Assembly: GCA_016709675.1 (NCBI GenBank)
Contig: JADJMH010000009.1
Span: 62,001-126,000 of the forward strand
Reading direction: 5' to 3'
DNA length: 64,000 bases
DNA from: Candidatus Accumulibacter proximus
Lineage (GTDB): Bacteria > Pseudomonadota > Gammaproteobacteria > Burkholderiales > Rhodocyclaceae
Shown here: piece by piece, positions 10,201 to 16,510 of the stretch
How positions within the stretch are numbered: position 1 is the first letter of the stretch
How the letters are laid out: every line of letters starts with the position of its first letter
Program-made: the position numbers and the translations under genes
Notes under the pieces: generated by a model
Databases searched by the model: none
Seen by the model: only the letters and a program-made list of their open reading frames with translations
Told to the model about the DNA's origin: nothing

Positions 10201-10543
10201 CTTGTTTTATTGGTACTACTCAACCCTTGCCGATTGCGAACACATCAACGACTCGCTGGTGAGGGGTTTTCCGTTGCCAACAGATTGGTCGCGGACTGAT
10301 TGGGCTGCTCTCTCTGAGGGCATTGACGGTGAACTGCGTCGATCGGCCATCCCAAAAAAAATCCGCACAAAGCAAGGTCATGTGATCGAGTACGACGAGA
10401 TAGATGGGAAGCGCGCGCGCGACGCTATTGTGCAAGCGGATCTGGCATTGGCGCGGCACTTCGGACTATCAGATGTCGAGGTGGACTACCTTGTGAACTA
10501 CGACATCAAGTACCGCATCGGCCAAGGCAACAACGATGCTTGA
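7214..10543 (+). CDS. Eco57I/PglX-like N6-adenine DNA methyltransferase
   Basis: An 1109-aa protein. An N-terminal region of ~340 residues is followed by the GAYYTKED segment (about 346-353) typical of large type II/ISP-type methylases, SAM-binding motif I DPTCGSGAFL (524-533), and catalytic motif IV NPPYV (771-775), which fits N6-adenine methylation. The C-terminal ~330 residues should be the target recognition domain. DNA coding that part is visibly less GC-rich: 28 of 60 bases G+C at 9601-9660 by hand count, against 37 of 60 at 8701-8760. No PD-(D/E)xK nuclease motif was spotted, so cleavage is probably supplied by the upstream helicase-PLD protein. The stop overlaps the next start (ATGCTTGA), implying coupled translation. 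Confidence 0.85.
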   Translation: MPDINIHLLRQFSFQALFVDMGWDYPGQGEPYQVEVDGQPHALAVVAHKRGVQILHALPDHAGHIPPYATRQKIERKITAQAREHLIVFTDAAHSTQVWQWVSRAPGRPNQYREVHWRVGESPELLRQKLSAIAFTLGEEETLSVLGVAARLQAGFDRDKVTRKFYGEFEKQRKAFAEFIAGIPDTGEDLRWYTAVLIDRLMFLWFLQEKRFLDDRKDYLQRRLMDHLNAQHAISFYRRFLCPLFFRGFAEERTEANRASIRAEFGEVPYLNGGLFARHELEQRHGAALDVADAAFEKLFAFFAQWDWHLDDRPLEKKAGRADKRDPINPDVLGYIFEKFVNQKQMGAYYTKEDITEYIGKNTIIPSLLAKVRAEHPGAFDALAWPLLQESGDAYLYPAMLKGVDLPYPSEIAAGLDTQAPDLLTRRKPWNKRADDAASLPTEIWRETIARHQRTREIRARITAGELRDVADLITWNLDIRQFAQDLIERCTDAALLKSFWFTVAGRLPRRSHEKFRHGLSVLDPTCGSGAFLFAALNILKPLYDATLRTLHAVRSDALIAGEKTHPEKWAEVDEILARFATARIDREQDYAVIKHIIVHNLYGVDIEEQATEIAKLRLFLKLVALLEPGDAIEPLPDIDFNIRHGNTLVGYASADETERAVMGKTQGNLFNDAWEDIRIRLSAVEQQYNNFQIQQVQKGGHITAQDKQALSDTLYELEETLNYHLAREYGVDPNKTRGYDAWKATHKPFHWLVDFYPLMAAGGFDVVIGNPPYVVFPSSDVPYVWPPDYYCCESSRNLYALVSERSIKLATGNSAIGLIVQLTSLSSERMRAFRDVMTRSAQVLVLPFPRRPESVFEGVEMPTAIWLRRSGAVPLLTTSCVRRFYTTERPDALATTQLMSRRLEEPALRIPKIGGRVGHSILSKLKSSRVVDVLTSKCGEYNVFYQEACRYWAKSSTFGPRFIRNAEVVDQPHGRTIGFSDSAPAGFVNCLLNSSLFYWYYSTLADCEHINDSLVRGFPLPTDWSRTDWAALSEGIDGELRRSAIPKKIRTKQGHVIEYDEIDGKRARDAIVQADLALARHFGLSDVEVDYLVNYDIKYRIGQGNNDA

Positions 10544-12032
10544 CCTCACACCCACTCAAGCCGCGCCGCGCATCGCCACCCTGCTGTCCACGCCGGAGAG
10601 CCGCACCCTGGACTTCAAGCGTATCAGCGCCAGGCATGGCCGGATGATCGAGACGGTATGCGCTTTCGCCAATTCCGAGGGTGGTTTGCTGGTTATCGGC
10701 GTCGGCGATGCCAAGGACTTGAAACCGGGAGCCAAGGCGCAGTCGCGCCTGTTCGGCATCGAGGAAAACCCGGAGGCTTTCGACGATTTCCGCCGCCAGG
10801 TGATGCAGCGCTTCTTGCCGCCCATCGAGCGCCTGCACTGGTTGCGTCTCCCTTGCACCTTGCACAACGGTAGCCCCGGCCACATTGTCATGCTGCGCGT
10901 GGAGAAGAGCGACCACGTGCATTCGGTACTCGGCGATGGCACCTGGACCCGCATGGATGCGAGCAACCGCGAGTTGAACGCCGCCGAGATCGCCGAACTG
11001 TCCTACCGGCGTGGAGTCCGCAGCGCGGCAAGCGAAACCGTGCCGATCGCCTTGGACCTGCTGGAAACCGACACCTGGCGTACCTTCCTGGGGGCACGCG
11101 GCCTCAGGAGCGACGACTTCCAGGGTCAATTGATGCGCATCGGCCTGGCCGCGCGCGAGGGCGGTGAAGTACTGCCCACCCGCGCGGCGGTGCTGCTCTT
11201 CGCCGACGAGCCAGGTAGTCTGCTGGCCGCCTTCGACACCCGCGCCGATATCCGCGTCATGGTCTACGACGGCAAAGCCGCTCTGCCCGGCGCGACGCCA
11301 AACCTGCGCAAGACGCCGAAGACAGCTCGCGGGCCCTTGATCCAACAAATCGACATCGCGGTGAGGATGGTACTGGACGAACTGGCACATGGCCTTACCC
11401 TCTCGGGTAGCGGTTTCAAGACCAGACATGTCTACCCGGAGCGGGTGGTAAAAGAAGCCATTGTCAACGCGGTCATCCATCGCGACTACCGCCTCAATCG
11501 CGACATCTTCATCCGCATCCTCGACGACCGCATCGAAGTCGAAAGCCCCGGCGTTTTTCCCGGTCATATCACTGAGGCCAACATCGCTCGCGCCGGGTCG
11601 AAAGCGCGCAACCCGTTGCTGGCCCAAAACCTGCGGGAGTTTCCGGTAGCCCCGAACATCGACGCCGGCGAGGGCGTCAAAATGATGTTCGCGGAAATGG
11701 CCGCCGCCAAGCTCTACCCACCGCAGTACCGACAGAATACCGGGACTGCGGTGGAGAGCGTAACGGTGACCCTGTTGAACCTGGAACGTCCAAGCGCCTG
11801 GGACGAGGTGAGCGACTGGCTTGACCGGTACCGCTCCATTGCCAATGCCGACCTCTGCCGCATTGCCCGGGTGGATACGCTCAAGGCATCCAAGATGCTG
11901 GCTGCCTGGCGGGAACAGGGTTTGCTGGTCCCCCTGCCAGACCGGGCCAAGCGCAACATGGCCTACAGGAAGCCCGTCGAGGAACCGGATTTGTTATCCG
12001 AAGGTATGGATAACAAACCTGCGGAAGATTGA
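10536..12032 (+). CDS. AlbA_2 (Schlafen-like) domain ATP-binding protein
   Basis: A 498-aa protein with an N-terminal AlbA_2/divergent AAA-4 domain (LDFKR at 25-29, then AFANSEGGLLVIGVGD at about 43-58), as in Schlafen-like putative nucleic-acid-binding proteins. The middle region has a GHKL-type ATPase motif, KEAIVNAVIHRDY (Glu307, Asn311), followed by RIEVESPGVFP. The C-terminal ~100 residues look like a winged helix (ARVDTLKASKMLAAWREQGLL). Such proteins are often labelled transcriptional regulators and are common in defence islands. It overlaps the methyltransferase gene by 8 bp, so it belongs to the same operon. It could be a regulator or an effector; the sequence does not decide. Confidence 0.8.
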   Translation: MLDLTPTQAAPRIATLLSTPESRTLDFKRISARHGRMIETVCAFANSEGGLLVIGVGDAKDLKPGAKAQSRLFGIEENPEAFDDFRRQVMQRFLPPIERLHWLRLPCTLHNGSPGHIVMLRVEKSDHVHSVLGDGTWTRMDASNRELNAAEIAELSYRRGVRSAASETVPIALDLLETDTWRTFLGARGLRSDDFQGQLMRIGLAAREGGEVLPTRAAVLLFADEPGSLLAAFDTRADIRVMVYDGKAALPGATPNLRKTPKTARGPLIQQIDIAVRMVLDELAHGLTLSGSGFKTRHVYPERVVKEAIVNAVIHRDYRLNRDIFIRILDDRIEVESPGVFPGHITEANIARAGSKARNPLLAQNLREFPVAPNIDAGEGVKMMFAEMAAAKLYPPQYRQNTGTAVESVTVTLLNLERPSAWDEVSDWLDRYRSIANADLCRIARVDTLKASKMLAAWREQGLLVPLPDRAKRNMAYRKPVEEPDLLSEGMDNKPAED

Positions 12033-12053
12033 TTTGCCAAATAATTCAATACG

Positions 12054-12572
12054 ATGTCTGAAACGTTGTTTACCTCTTGGTTGCTGGAAGATGGAGTGCC
12101 CGGGATCGGTGAGCAGACATTGATCGCGCACAGCCTGACCGCCTTCTTCGCCTCCCGAAAATGCCCCGGAAGCGCCATCCGGACCACGATGGACTGGGCT
12201 GTGGAGCAGGCCCGCAAGAAGACGCCGCTGATCGGCGGCTTCCAATCTCCACTGGAACGATCCGTTCTGGAAATTGTCTTCGCCGCGAAATCTCCGGTGG
12301 TGATCGTGCTGGCGCGCGGTCTGGACAATGCTCGTCTGCCATTGCCATGGCGCACCGCTTTGAACGATGGGCGCGCCGCTGTCGTAAGTATGGCCGCAGC
12401 CGGCAAACGCTTGTCGGAGCCGATTGTGAGGCAGCGCAACCATTGGATAGCCAGCCACGCCAGCCGCATTGTGCTGGGCCACGTCGACTCGTCAGGCCTT
12501 CTCGCCGGGCTGAAGGAGCAGTGGCGCAGCGACGGAAGAACGGTCGAGATTCTGACCCCATGCCGTTCGTAA
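12054..12572 (+). CDS. small DprA/SMF-like Rossmann protein
   Basis: A 172-aa protein resembling the core of DNA-processing protein DprA: GGFQSPLERSVLEI, then VVIVLARGLDNARLP, then a stretch ending RQRNHWIASHASRIVLGHVD. These match in order the DprA elements GG.RGID, the strand with the GLD segment, and the RNR.IA.L region with a following hydrophobic strand. It is about half the length of a true competence DprA and lacks its extra N- and C-terminal domains. Proteins of this SLOG-like superfamily bind single-stranded DNA or nucleotides. It lies 21 bp downstream of the AlbA_2 gene and may be the fourth gene of that operon (inference). Confidence 0.6.
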   Translation: MSETLFTSWLLEDGVPGIGEQTLIAHSLTAFFASRKCPGSAIRTTMDWAVEQARKKTPLIGGFQSPLERSVLEIVFAAKSPVVIVLARGLDNARLPLPWRTALNDGRAAVVSMAAAGKRLSEPIVRQRNHWIASHASRIVLGHVDSSGLLAGLKEQWRSDGRTVEILTPCRS

Positions 12573-12793
12573 AGGGCGTCTATCCGCTATTTGTTTTCTC
12601 ACGCTCAGGAAAAGAAAGAGGCTCTAACGATCAATTTCGCTCGCAATCAATGGCTTGCAGTGCGTGTTGTTATCTAGTGAGTTGCCAAAATTCCACTCTT
12701 CTGACCACATCAGACCAGATGAGACACGAATCTCGGGTGTGCAACCGCGCGACCTGGGGCTGGACACGGCTTGGCGCTACCGTAGGGGGGAAC
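12573..12793. other. gene-free stretch between two defence modules
   Basis: No convincing coding region. The segment is less GC-rich than its surroundings, has no clear promoter, and ends just before a resolvase fragment. Given that fragment it may be the leftover of a transposon end or recombination site, but I could not identify terminal repeats. Confidence 0.4.
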
Positions 12794-12873
12794 GTGAAGA
12801 TAGGCTACGCCCGGGTCTCGACCAAAGATCATGCCCACGGCCTCCAGATTGATGCCCTGCTTGCCGCTGGTCG
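12794..12873 (+). pseudogene. serine recombinase (resolvase/invertase) N-terminal fragment
   Basis: A GTG at 12794 preceded by GGGGGGAAC opens a frame reading VKIGYARVSTKDHAHGLQID, the N-terminus of Tn3-type resolvases and DNA invertases, including the catalytic serine of ARVST. Similarity stops after about 26 residues (LLAAG), and the frame continues into non-homologous sequence up to about 13072. A resolvase has about 180-200 residues, so this is a dead remnant. It sits between the AlbA_2/DprA-like operon and the AAA/DUF4276 pair and is the only mobile-element trace seen in the island. Confidence 0.75.
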
Positions 12874-13067
12874 GCAAGCAGGGCGGGTTGCCGTCGCCGG
12901 CTGGTTGCGGCAGGTGGGCGATGAGTCACCGGCGTGGGATAAGCAGGAGGCTGGAAACCCTGTCCGATACCTTATCAGCCTCAATGTGCTGAACCGGGAG
13001 AGCAAGGGGTGTCATCAGCCGAGCGCAGCGAAGCTTCAACCCGTACTGAACTTGACGAGGCAAGGGA
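12874..13067. other. non-coding stretch upstream of AAA/DUF4276 pair
   Basis: No recognisable gene. It should contain the promoter of the AAA ATPase gene. AGGCAAGGG just before the ATG at 13068 serves as a ribosome-binding site. Alternating purine-rich segments give it a structured-RNA look, but no specific family could be matched. Confidence 0.4.
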
Positions 13068-14273
13068 ATGATTGATCCGGTTTTTCTCACACGTGTGCTC
13101 CTGCGCAACTACAAGAGCATTGGTTACTGCGACGTCCGCCTCAACCCGCTCACCTATCTGGTGGGCGCCAATGGATCAGGCAAGAGCAACTTTCTGGACG
13201 CCCTGCACCTCGTGCGGGACGCTCTGGACGGTTCTCTCGACAACGCCCTGAACGAACGTGGCGGATTGAACGAGGTGCGGCGGCGCTCCAGTGGTCATCC
13301 GACGAACTTCGGCATTCGGCTCGAGTTCGCGTTGGCGAACGGGCAAGCCGGCCACTACGCCTTCAAGATCGGCGCGCTGGCCGGCCGAGGCTACGAGGTG
13401 CAATTCGAGGAGTGCGTGCTTGGCGGTGTCGGCAGGGGTCCGTTTTTCCGTATCGAGCGCGGTAACCTCAAGGCGAGCAGCGAGGGAACCTTTCCAGCGG
13501 TAACCGCCGATCGTCTGGCTCTGGTGGCCGCATCGGGCATGGCAGTGTTTCGCCCCGTGTTCGATGCCCTGACGGCGATGGGCTTCTACAACCTGAATCC
13601 AAAGTTGATGCGCGAGTTGCAGAAGCCGAAGGAGGGCCGCCTGCTCAAGCCCGTGGGCGAAAACATCGCAAGTGTGATCGGGCATCTGGAACGGGTCGCC
13701 ACCGACAGGCTGGAGATTATCCAGGAGTATCTTCAGACGGTTGCGCCAATGGTTCATGGCGTCGAGCGCAAACCGATTGGGCCGATGGAAACCCTGGAGT
13801 TCCGCCAGGACATGGCTGGAGCAAAACATCCGCGGCGATTCCCGGCGCAGAACATGTCCGACGGTACGCTGCGAGCGCTTGGCGTTTTGACGGCGCTGTT
13901 TCAGGGAAACCGGGATTACGCGCCATCACTGGTGGGTATCGAGGAACCCGAGACGGCGCTGCACCCGGCCGCCAGCGCGGCCTTGCGCGAGGCGCTTGCG
14001 CGCGCCTCGCAAGACACCCAGGTCATCGTCACGAGTCACAGCCCGGACCTGCTCGACGATCTGTCCTTGAGTGCCGACGCCTTGCTGGCGGTGGTTTCCG
14101 AGGGCGGCGAGACGCGCATCGCACCGCTGGACGAAGCAGCGCGCATGGCCATGCGCGACCAGCTTTTTTCGGCGGGAGAACTCCTGCGGCTGAATCAACT
14201 GGCCCCAGATCGGTCAGTGCTTGCCGCCCAGGCACAGGAACAGGCCGATCTGTTTGGCGAGGTCGAGCCGTGA
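13068..14273 (+). CDS. AAA (AAA_21/RecF-like) ATPase, defence module
   Basis: A 401-aa SMC/RecF-type ATPase. It has an N-terminal strand with FLTRVLLRNYKSI, Walker A GANGSGKS (33-40), ABC-type signature-like MSDGTLRALG (about 264-273), Walker B LVGIEEPETALHP (Glu292/Glu293) and switch THR/His motif TSHSPDLLDD (about 322-331). The length fits stand-alone AAA_21 proteins found beside TOPRIM-like partners in OLD, PARIS and AbiL-type defence systems. Its stop overlaps the GTG start of the DUF4276 gene by 4 bp, so the two are translationally coupled and most likely form one complex. Triggering signal and target are unknown. Confidence 0.82.
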   Translation: MIDPVFLTRVLLRNYKSIGYCDVRLNPLTYLVGANGSGKSNFLDALHLVRDALDGSLDNALNERGGLNEVRRRSSGHPTNFGIRLEFALANGQAGHYAFKIGALAGRGYEVQFEECVLGGVGRGPFFRIERGNLKASSEGTFPAVTADRLALVAASGMAVFRPVFDALTAMGFYNLNPKLMRELQKPKEGRLLKPVGENIASVIGHLERVATDRLEIIQEYLQTVAPMVHGVERKPIGPMETLEFRQDMAGAKHPRRFPAQNMSDGTLRALGVLTALFQGNRDYAPSLVGIEEPETALHPAASAALREALARASQDTQVIVTSHSPDLLDDLSLSADALLAVVSEGGETRIAPLDEAARMAMRDQLFSAGELLRLNQLAPDRSVLAAQAQEQADLFGEVEP

Positions 14274-14860
14274 TTGGGGTCGCCGCGATTGTCGAGGGCG
14301 CTGGCGAGGTGGCCGCGCTGCCGATTCTGCTGCGACGGATCAACGCCTGGCGTACTCCGGATGTCCATTTGCAGGCGCTGCCACCGATTCGCGTTCATCG
14401 GGATCGATTCCTGAATCGGCGAGATGAGTTCCGCCGGCACTTGTTGCTGGCAGCCGCCAAGTGTGGCGAAAACGGTTGGATACTCGTGCTGCTCGACGCC
14501 GATGACGACTGTCCGGCTGAGTTGGGGAAACAGATTCTCGAGCGAGCAACTGCATACGTTCCGCACCGTCGGGTGTCGGTCGTACTGGCCAACAGGGAAT
14601 ACGAGGCCTGGTTCATCGCCGCAGCTGAATCGCTCGATGGCCAACGCGGTTTCGCATTCAAGCCTGCTGAAGCGATTGATGCCGAAGGTCCGCGCAACGC
14701 CAAGGGGTGGATCACGGCGCACATGTGCGGCGGCAGTTACGGGGAAACGACCGACCAGCCGGCTTTTTCGGCTCGCATGGATCTGCAGCAGGCCTTCGCA
14801 CGCAGCCGGTCTTTCCGGAAGCTTTGCAGCGAGTGGGCAAGGCAGATGTCCTTCGCATGA
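14270..14860 (+). CDS. DUF4276 TOPRIM-like protein, partner of AAA ATPase
   Basis: A 196-aa protein starting with GTG at 14270 and overlapping the upstream stop as GTGA. It shows the TOPRIM-type pattern of an early glutamate (Glu9 in AIVEGAGE) and a DxD motif (Asp76, Asp78 in LVLLDADDD), followed by REYEAWFIAA, the hallmark of DUF4276. In OLD-like systems the TOPRIM part is the metal-dependent nuclease or toxic effector and the ATPase the sensor. Here the two halves are on separate genes, as in PARIS or AbiL. The exact system cannot be named from sequence alone. Confidence 0.78.
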   Translation: MIGVAAIVEGAGEVAALPILLRRINAWRTPDVHLQALPPIRVHRDRFLNRRDEFRRHLLLAAAKCGENGWILVLLDADDDCPAELGKQILERATAYVPHRRVSVVLANREYEAWFIAAAESLDGQRGFAFKPAEAIDAEGPRNAKGWITAHMCGGSYGETTDQPAFSARMDLQQAFARSRSFRKLCSEWARQMSFA

Positions 14861-14870
14861 ACAGGGCGCG

Positions 14871-15068
14871 ATGAGCCGTCGGCGTGAGAACGCCAAACGG
14901 CTGGACGCGCTGTCCGATATCGGCGGCATCCTGTCGGCGATGAAGGACTTGCCGACGATCTTGGCGCCCGGCGAGCCAGCCAGGAACCCACTCGTCGGGT
15001 CCCGAATGTTCGACCTGAAACCGCTGCTGTTGCGACTGCCTTACACTGCCAGGACGATGGCTCCGTAG
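14871..15068 (+). pseudogene. possible remnant of an F-type ATPase gamma-like subunit
   Basis: A short frame of 65 codons begins MSRRRENAKRLDALSDIGGI and continues LSAMKDLPT. The pattern (basic N-terminus, RLDAL..IGGILSAMK.L) resembles the first ~30 residues of atypical (N-ATPase) gamma subunits. The rest has no resemblance, and its end overlaps the 3' end of the opposite-strand toxin gene. It may be a scrap of a gene replaced by the island, or chance. Confidence 0.25.
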
Positions 15069-15427
15069 CGGACCACGGTCGCGTCACGGGAAAGCAGGCG
15101 CATGGGCTCACACATCGATTGCGCGAGCAGGATGCGATCGAACGGATCAGCGTGGATATTGGGCAATCCTTCAACGGCAGCAGCATGACGCCACGAGACC
15201 GGCAATTCACGATAGCCGGCCTGCGCAAATAGCGCGGCCGCACGCGTCCCTGAAACCGGCATGTCCCCCCTCCCCAAGGCGTGCTTGATGGCGATCTCCC
15301 AAACCGTCGCGGTGCTGACGAACACCTCGTTCGCGGGGTCCTCGATCATATCGCCTGCGGTCTTGCCAAGACGCTTCGATCCCGTCAGCGCCCAAAGCGC
15401 GATTTGCGTATCCAACAGCAATCGCAT
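15041..15427 (-). CDS. PIN-domain toxin (VapC-like)
   Basis: A 128-aa PIN-domain ribonuclease with the conserved acidic residues Asp6 (RLLLDTQ), Glu44 (VWEIAIK), Asp97 (ADPFDRIL) and Asp115 (SRDATV) that bind the catalytic metal. VapC-type toxins inhibit translation by cleaving tRNA or rRNA. It starts 2 bp after the antitoxin stop, the usual antitoxin-first order. The 3' end overlaps a doubtful plus-strand remnant. The pair may stabilise the island (inference). Confidence 0.88.
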   Translation of the reverse strand: MRLLLDTQIALWALTGSKRLGKTAGDMIEDPANEVFVSTATVWEIAIKHALGRGDMPVSGTRAAALFAQAGYRELPVSWRHAAAVEGLPNIHADPFDRILLAQSMCEPMRLLSRDATVVRYGAIVLAV

Positions 15428-15429
15428 GC

Positions 15430-15669
15430 TCAGCCTTTGCCCAGGAAGAGGCTGGCAACCTCGGCATTGTGTTCGTCGATGTCATCGGGAACCTCAAATT
15501 CGCCCCTGGCGATGCCGATTCGCCGGCTGGCATCGGCTGCAATGGGAAGCACCCGCGCCACGGGCTTGCCGTTGCGCGAAATGACGATCTCGTCCTCCTG
15601 ACCGGAAGCGATCTGGTCGACGAGGCGCGACAAGTGCGTCTTGGCATCAAACAAACTGACCGTTTGCAT
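15430..15669 (-). CDS. Phd/YefM-family antitoxin
   Basis: A 79-aa antitoxin: MQTVSLFDAKTHLSRLVDQI, then EIVISRNGKPVARVLPI, the classic Phd/YefM DNA-binding fold, followed by an acidic C-terminal tail (FEVPDDIDEHNAEVASLF) that would neutralise the PIN toxin. The start at 15669 is chosen over an upstream ATG (15687) because GGAGG lies 7 nt before it. A perfect 12-bp palindrome 28 bp upstream is the probable autoregulatory operator. Confidence 0.88.
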   Translation of the reverse strand: MQTVSLFDAKTHLSRLVDQIASGQEDEIVISRNGKPVARVLPIAADASRRIGIARGEFEVPDDIDEHNAEVASLFLGKG

Positions 15670-15696
15670 TGCAGCCTCCATAATCACCGGGTTGGT

Positions 15697-15708
15697 TAGA
15701 CTAGTCTA
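15697..15708. promoter_or_regulatory. palindromic operator of the Phd/PIN toxin-antitoxin operon
   Basis: TAGACTAGTCTA at 15697-15708 is a perfect 12-bp palindrome located 28 bp upstream of the antitoxin start, within an AT-rich segment likely to hold the promoter. Phd-family antitoxins repress their own promoter through such palindromes, so autoregulation is the simplest reading. Confidence 0.55.
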
Positions 15709-15709
15709 G

Positions 15710-16093
15710 TTTATTTCTTGTCCAAACGCACGCGCCGACACGGAAGCCGGAGTCGTCACCGGGCAGCCCGGGCACCCGCCGATGTCTCACGCCGAATTCG
15801 TCAATGAAGCGCTCACCGGACGGCAACGCTGTAGGTCGGTCGGTTCGGGACACGGCGTCTGCGGTGACTTCAGCGAAGTACTGCTGGTCGGCGATCAGTC
15901 CGTCGGTGAAACACCCGGCGAACTGATGACTTGCCATCAGCAAGCCTTGCGAGGCACTTTCATGTCGCTGGGGTTTTCAGAGCAAGCCAGCACCGGATCT
16001 TTGAAAGGGAGAGGCAGCCTGTCGGATGTCGGTTTTTCGATTCGCTGACGGCGGCGGATGGCTGCCTGGAGCACAAACGCTTTGCCGGCTGGT
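15710..16093. other. gene-free stretch at the right end of the island
   Basis: About 380 bp between the toxin-antitoxin operon and arsR. Several frames are open on both strands but none starts well or resembles a known protein, and no 3' part of arsC could be found. The right boundary of the island is likely here. No direct repeat matching the left boundary was recognised by eye. Confidence 0.45.
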
Positions 16094-16109
16094 CAATATT
16101 TCGGTATTG
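16094..16109. promoter_or_regulatory. candidate ArsR operator upstream of arsR
   Basis: Inverted repeat CAATA (16094-16098)-N6-TATTG (16105-16109) lies 8 bp before the arsR start codon and overlaps its ribosome-binding region. Its position fits autorepression by ArsR. A related short repeat (ATACT-N8-AGTAT) precedes acr3. Confidence 0.45.
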
Positions 16110-16117
16110 TTGGAAGG

Positions 16118-16453
16118 ATGACAAATACCGATGCCGTGACAGCGCTCGCCGCGCTGGCACAAGACAGTCGCCTCGCGATCTTCCGACTGCTGGTACAGAA
16201 CGCGCCTGCCGGCCTGACCGTGGGCCTGATCGCCGAGCAGCTGCAATTGCCAGCGCCGACCCTGTCGTTCCACCTCAAGGCGCTCACTCACGCCGGTCTG
16301 ATCAGTACCGTACAGGAAGGGCGTTTTGTGCGCTGTCATGCTTCGATGGAGCGAATCGATGCGCTGGTGGGCTTCCTGACCGACAACTGCTGCGGCGGGC
16401 ATCCGGAAATCTGCAAGCCCCGCATCCTGCAAGCCGTCGATTCTCCTGGCTGA
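16118..16453 (+). CDS. arsR: ArsR-family arsenite-responsive repressor
   Basis: A 111-aa winged-helix regulator: N-terminal ALAALAQDSRLAIFRLL, recognition helix region PAPTLSFHLKALTHAGLI, wing VQEGRFVRC, and a C-terminal cysteine cluster Cys91-Cys92...Cys99 (NCCGGHPEIC). The C-terminal cysteines suggest an As(III) site resembling that of ArsR proteins which bind metalloid at their C-terminus rather than in helix 3. The ATG at 16118 is chosen because GGAAGG lies directly upstream and the protein then has normal length. It is followed by acr3 in the same direction and probably controls it. Confidence 0.92.
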   Translation: MTNTDAVTALAALAQDSRLAIFRLLVQNAPAGLTVGLIAEQLQLPAPTLSFHLKALTHAGLISTVQEGRFVRCHASMERIDALVGFLTDNCCGGHPEICKPRILQAVDSPG

Positions 16454-16482
16454 CTGTTCGCTGCCAGATTTTAGTTTTGATA

Positions 16483-16500
16483 ATACTGGAAATGTAGTAT
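16483..16500. promoter_or_regulatory. candidate ArsR operator upstream of acr3
   Basis: Inverted repeat ATACT (16483-16487)-N8-AGTAT (16496-16500) sits in the 57-bp gap between arsR and acr3, within an AT-rich stretch (TTTTGATAATACT) that could serve as a promoter. It suggests that acr3 may have its own ArsR-controlled start besides readthrough from arsR. Confidence 0.35.
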
Positions 16501-16510
16501 CCTCGGTTGA

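Noticed and set aside
12874..13067. A structured-looking stretch suggesting a group II intron or retron RNA
   Set aside because: No domain V hairpin and no reverse transcriptase gene nearby.
3700..16100. Direct repeats at both ends of the island
   Set aside because: No matching repeat longer than a few bases was found between the arsC break and the sequence before arsR.
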